38,150 nucleotides of DNA. It comes from a virus. The stretch covers positions 1 to 38,150 of the IMG/VR virus record IMGVR_UViG_3300034200_000800; one strand, given 5' to 3'. Each line of letters opens with the position of its first letter. Position 1 is the first letter of the stretch. The position numbers and the translations under genes were made by a program. The notes under the pieces were generated by a model. The model made no database searches and was not told where the DNA came from. It worked only from the letters and a program-made list of their open reading frames with translations. Of the stretch, positions 37,503-38,150 are shown one piece after another.

Positions 37503-37610
37503 ATGACCAATTTTCTGCAATCGGGAATAGTGCGCGAAGGAGAACTCGCGACGGGGTTTTTAATTGGATTTTTATCCCTGATTAAACACCCGATTGCAGT
37601 CGATTTTTGA
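37503..37610 (+). CDS. Possible 35-residue hydrophobic peptide
   Basis: A short frame of 35 residues whose middle is hydrophobic (TGFLIGFLSLIKHPIAV), ending one codon before the Xis-like gene (TGA-ATG). The two arms of an 11-bp inverted repeat lie in its coding part, so either the peptide is real and contains a regulatory element, or this is the noncoding upstream region of the HTH gene. No Shine-Dalgarno site. Confidence 0.3.
   Translation: MTNFLQSGIVREGELATGFLIGFLSLIKHPIAVDF
37515..37599 (+). repeat. 11-bp inverted repeat upstream of the Xis-like gene
   Basis: CTGCAATCGGG at 37515-37525 and its exact reverse complement CCCGATTGCAG at 37589-37599, with 63 bases between. The second arm is followed by TCGATTTTTG. 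A long hairpin, an operator pair for the HTH protein encoded 12 bases on, or binding sites for a phage protein are possible. Confidence 0.6.
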
Positions 37611-37877
37611 ATGAAAGTTTATACGGCCAAGGCCACAGCAGCGATGCTCCAAATCTGCACCGAGACGCTAAGGCGAATCGTTCGCAATGACGGCATCCAG
37701 CATAGGAGAATTGGCCGACGAATCCTTTTCACGGAAGCCGACATCGCGGCGATTCTTGAGAGTCGAGCAATGACCGGAGCTGTGAATCCGTACGCAAAGA
37801 AGACAAACAAACAACCGCAGATAGAGAACACAACCTATGAGCAACCAAGCAGCAACATTGACGGTAATCGCGCCTAG
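37611..37877 (+). CDS. Excisionase-like HTH protein
   Basis: An 88-residue protein. Residues 3-50 (VYTAKATAAMLQICTETLRR, IVRNDGIQHRRIGRRILFTE, ADIAAIL) form the winged helix-turn-helix of the excisionase/MerR type (HTH_17): helix-turn-helix, wing with RRIGRR, then a short helix. The C-terminal 35 residues are polar and probably disordered. It may act as a transcription regulator or recombination directionality factor; no integrase is seen in the window. Its 3' end overlaps the RecT-like gene by 41 bases. Confidence 0.75.
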   Translation: MKVYTAKATAAMLQICTETLRRIVRNDGIQHRRIGRRILFTEADIAAILESRAMTGAVNPYAKKTNKQPQIENTTYEQPSSNIDGNRA

Positions 37878-38150
37878 CCAGCCTCAACCGCTGGAGCAGC
37901 CGCAATCAGGAGCAGAGTTCTATTCCCAGGCATGCACGTCGCTGGACGCCGTGAAGCAGCTTGGCGAGTGGATGGCACACTCTGGACTCTTTGGTCTGAC
38001 CAAACCGGAGCAAGGATTCGTTCTAGCTCTTGAGTGCATCGCCAGTCGCCAAACGCCGCTGACGTGGAAGAAGTCCAATCACGTCATCAATGGCCAGATA
38101 GCCATGAAGTCCGAGGCGATGCTGTCCGGATTGATGGATGCGGGTTGGGA
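37837..38150 (+). CDS. RecT-like single-strand annealing protein (truncated by window end)
   Basis: The first 104 residues are in the window. After a disordered, Gln-rich N-terminus, the segment at about 41-104 (LGEWMAHSGLFGLTKPEQGF, VLALECIASRQTPLTWKK, HVINGQIAMKSEAMLSGLMD) matches the start of phage RecT-type annealing proteins (the pattern of helix, LxAxxxTPLxW, xxVIxGxxxMKxxAML). It anneals complementary single strands in recombination-dependent replication. It starts inside the HTH gene. The rest of the gene and any exonuclease partner lie beyond the window. Confidence 0.78.
   Translation, partial: MSNQAATLTVIAPSQPQPLEQPQSGAEFYSQACTSLDAVKQLGEWMAHSGLFGLTKPEQGFVLALECIASRQTPLTWKKSNHVINGQIAMKSEAMLSGLMDAGW

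Noticed and set aside
37611-37877. Evidence for a temperate lifestyle from the Xis-like gene
   Set aside because: This HTH type also occurs as an ordinary regulator; no integrase, repressor or attachment-site candidate is in the window.
1-38150. CRISPR array, tRNA, rRNA or insertion sequence
   Set aside because: No direct-repeat/spacer series, no cloverleaf-like segment noticed by eye and no transposase motif; the inverted repeats found are terminators or operator-like.
1-38150. Complete circular genome closed at the window ends
   Set aside because: Joining the end to the beginning would continue the RecT-like frame for only a few codons before a stop, which would cut the protein short, and no terminal repeat is visible.

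Overview
The window looks like most of the genome of a tailed double-stranded DNA phage (Caudoviricetes). It carries a large terminase, a portal, a scaffold-like protein, a candidate major capsid protein, tail and fibre genes, lysis genes, a primase-helicase and the start of a RecT-type recombinase. The gene set has no tape-measure, sheath or tail-tube gene. It does have a nozzle-like protein, a head-tail adaptor-like protein and three Gln/Ala-rich proteins resembling virion-internal or ejection proteins, so a short-tailed (podovirus-like) particle is the best guess. No integrase, tRNA gene or CRISPR array is visible. The host cannot be named from the sequence. A few starts have a canonical AGGAGG-type ribosome site, which fits a bacterial host, but most starts lack one.

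Layout. (1) 12-2403, plus strand: three small overlapping genes, then an AEP primase/RecA-like helicase fusion. (2) 13908-2393, minus strand, read leftwards: collagen-like fibre, nozzle-like protein, collar-type fibre, adaptor-like protein, a degenerate citrate-synthase-like protein, a sulfotransferase-like protein, three internal virion-type proteins and two small basic proteins. This operon meets the primase gene head-on with overlapping stops. (3) 13963-23810, plus strand: TerL, a Cys-rich protein, portal, a five-gene sugar/methyltransferase cassette, a small protein and a scaffold-like protein, closed by a terminator at about 23.82 kb. (4) 30729-23866, minus strand: an HTH protein, a PD-(D/E)XK-like protein, the candidate capsid protein, two terminators, fibre and small virion-type proteins, then holin-, spanin- and other small genes running into the shared terminator. 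(5) 30863-38150, plus strand: many small, probably early, genes, a gp88-family gene, a lytic transglycosylase, a C5-cytosine methyltransferase with a second gene overprinted on it, an Xis-like HTH protein and a truncated RecT. Both window edges fall in replication/recombination genes, so the window is probably a cut through a larger or circular map.

The morphogenesis genes are split over three blocks on both strands, with the capsid gene opposite to TerL, portal and scaffold. The most striking points are about 850 bp of apparent dual coding at the methyltransferase, the citrate-synthase-like gene with two of three catalytic residues replaced, the glycosyltransferase/methyltransferase/GH130-like cassette between portal and scaffold, and a set of early genes whose starts follow AATCC repeats or sit directly downstream of promoter-like boxes instead of having Shine-Dalgarno sites.
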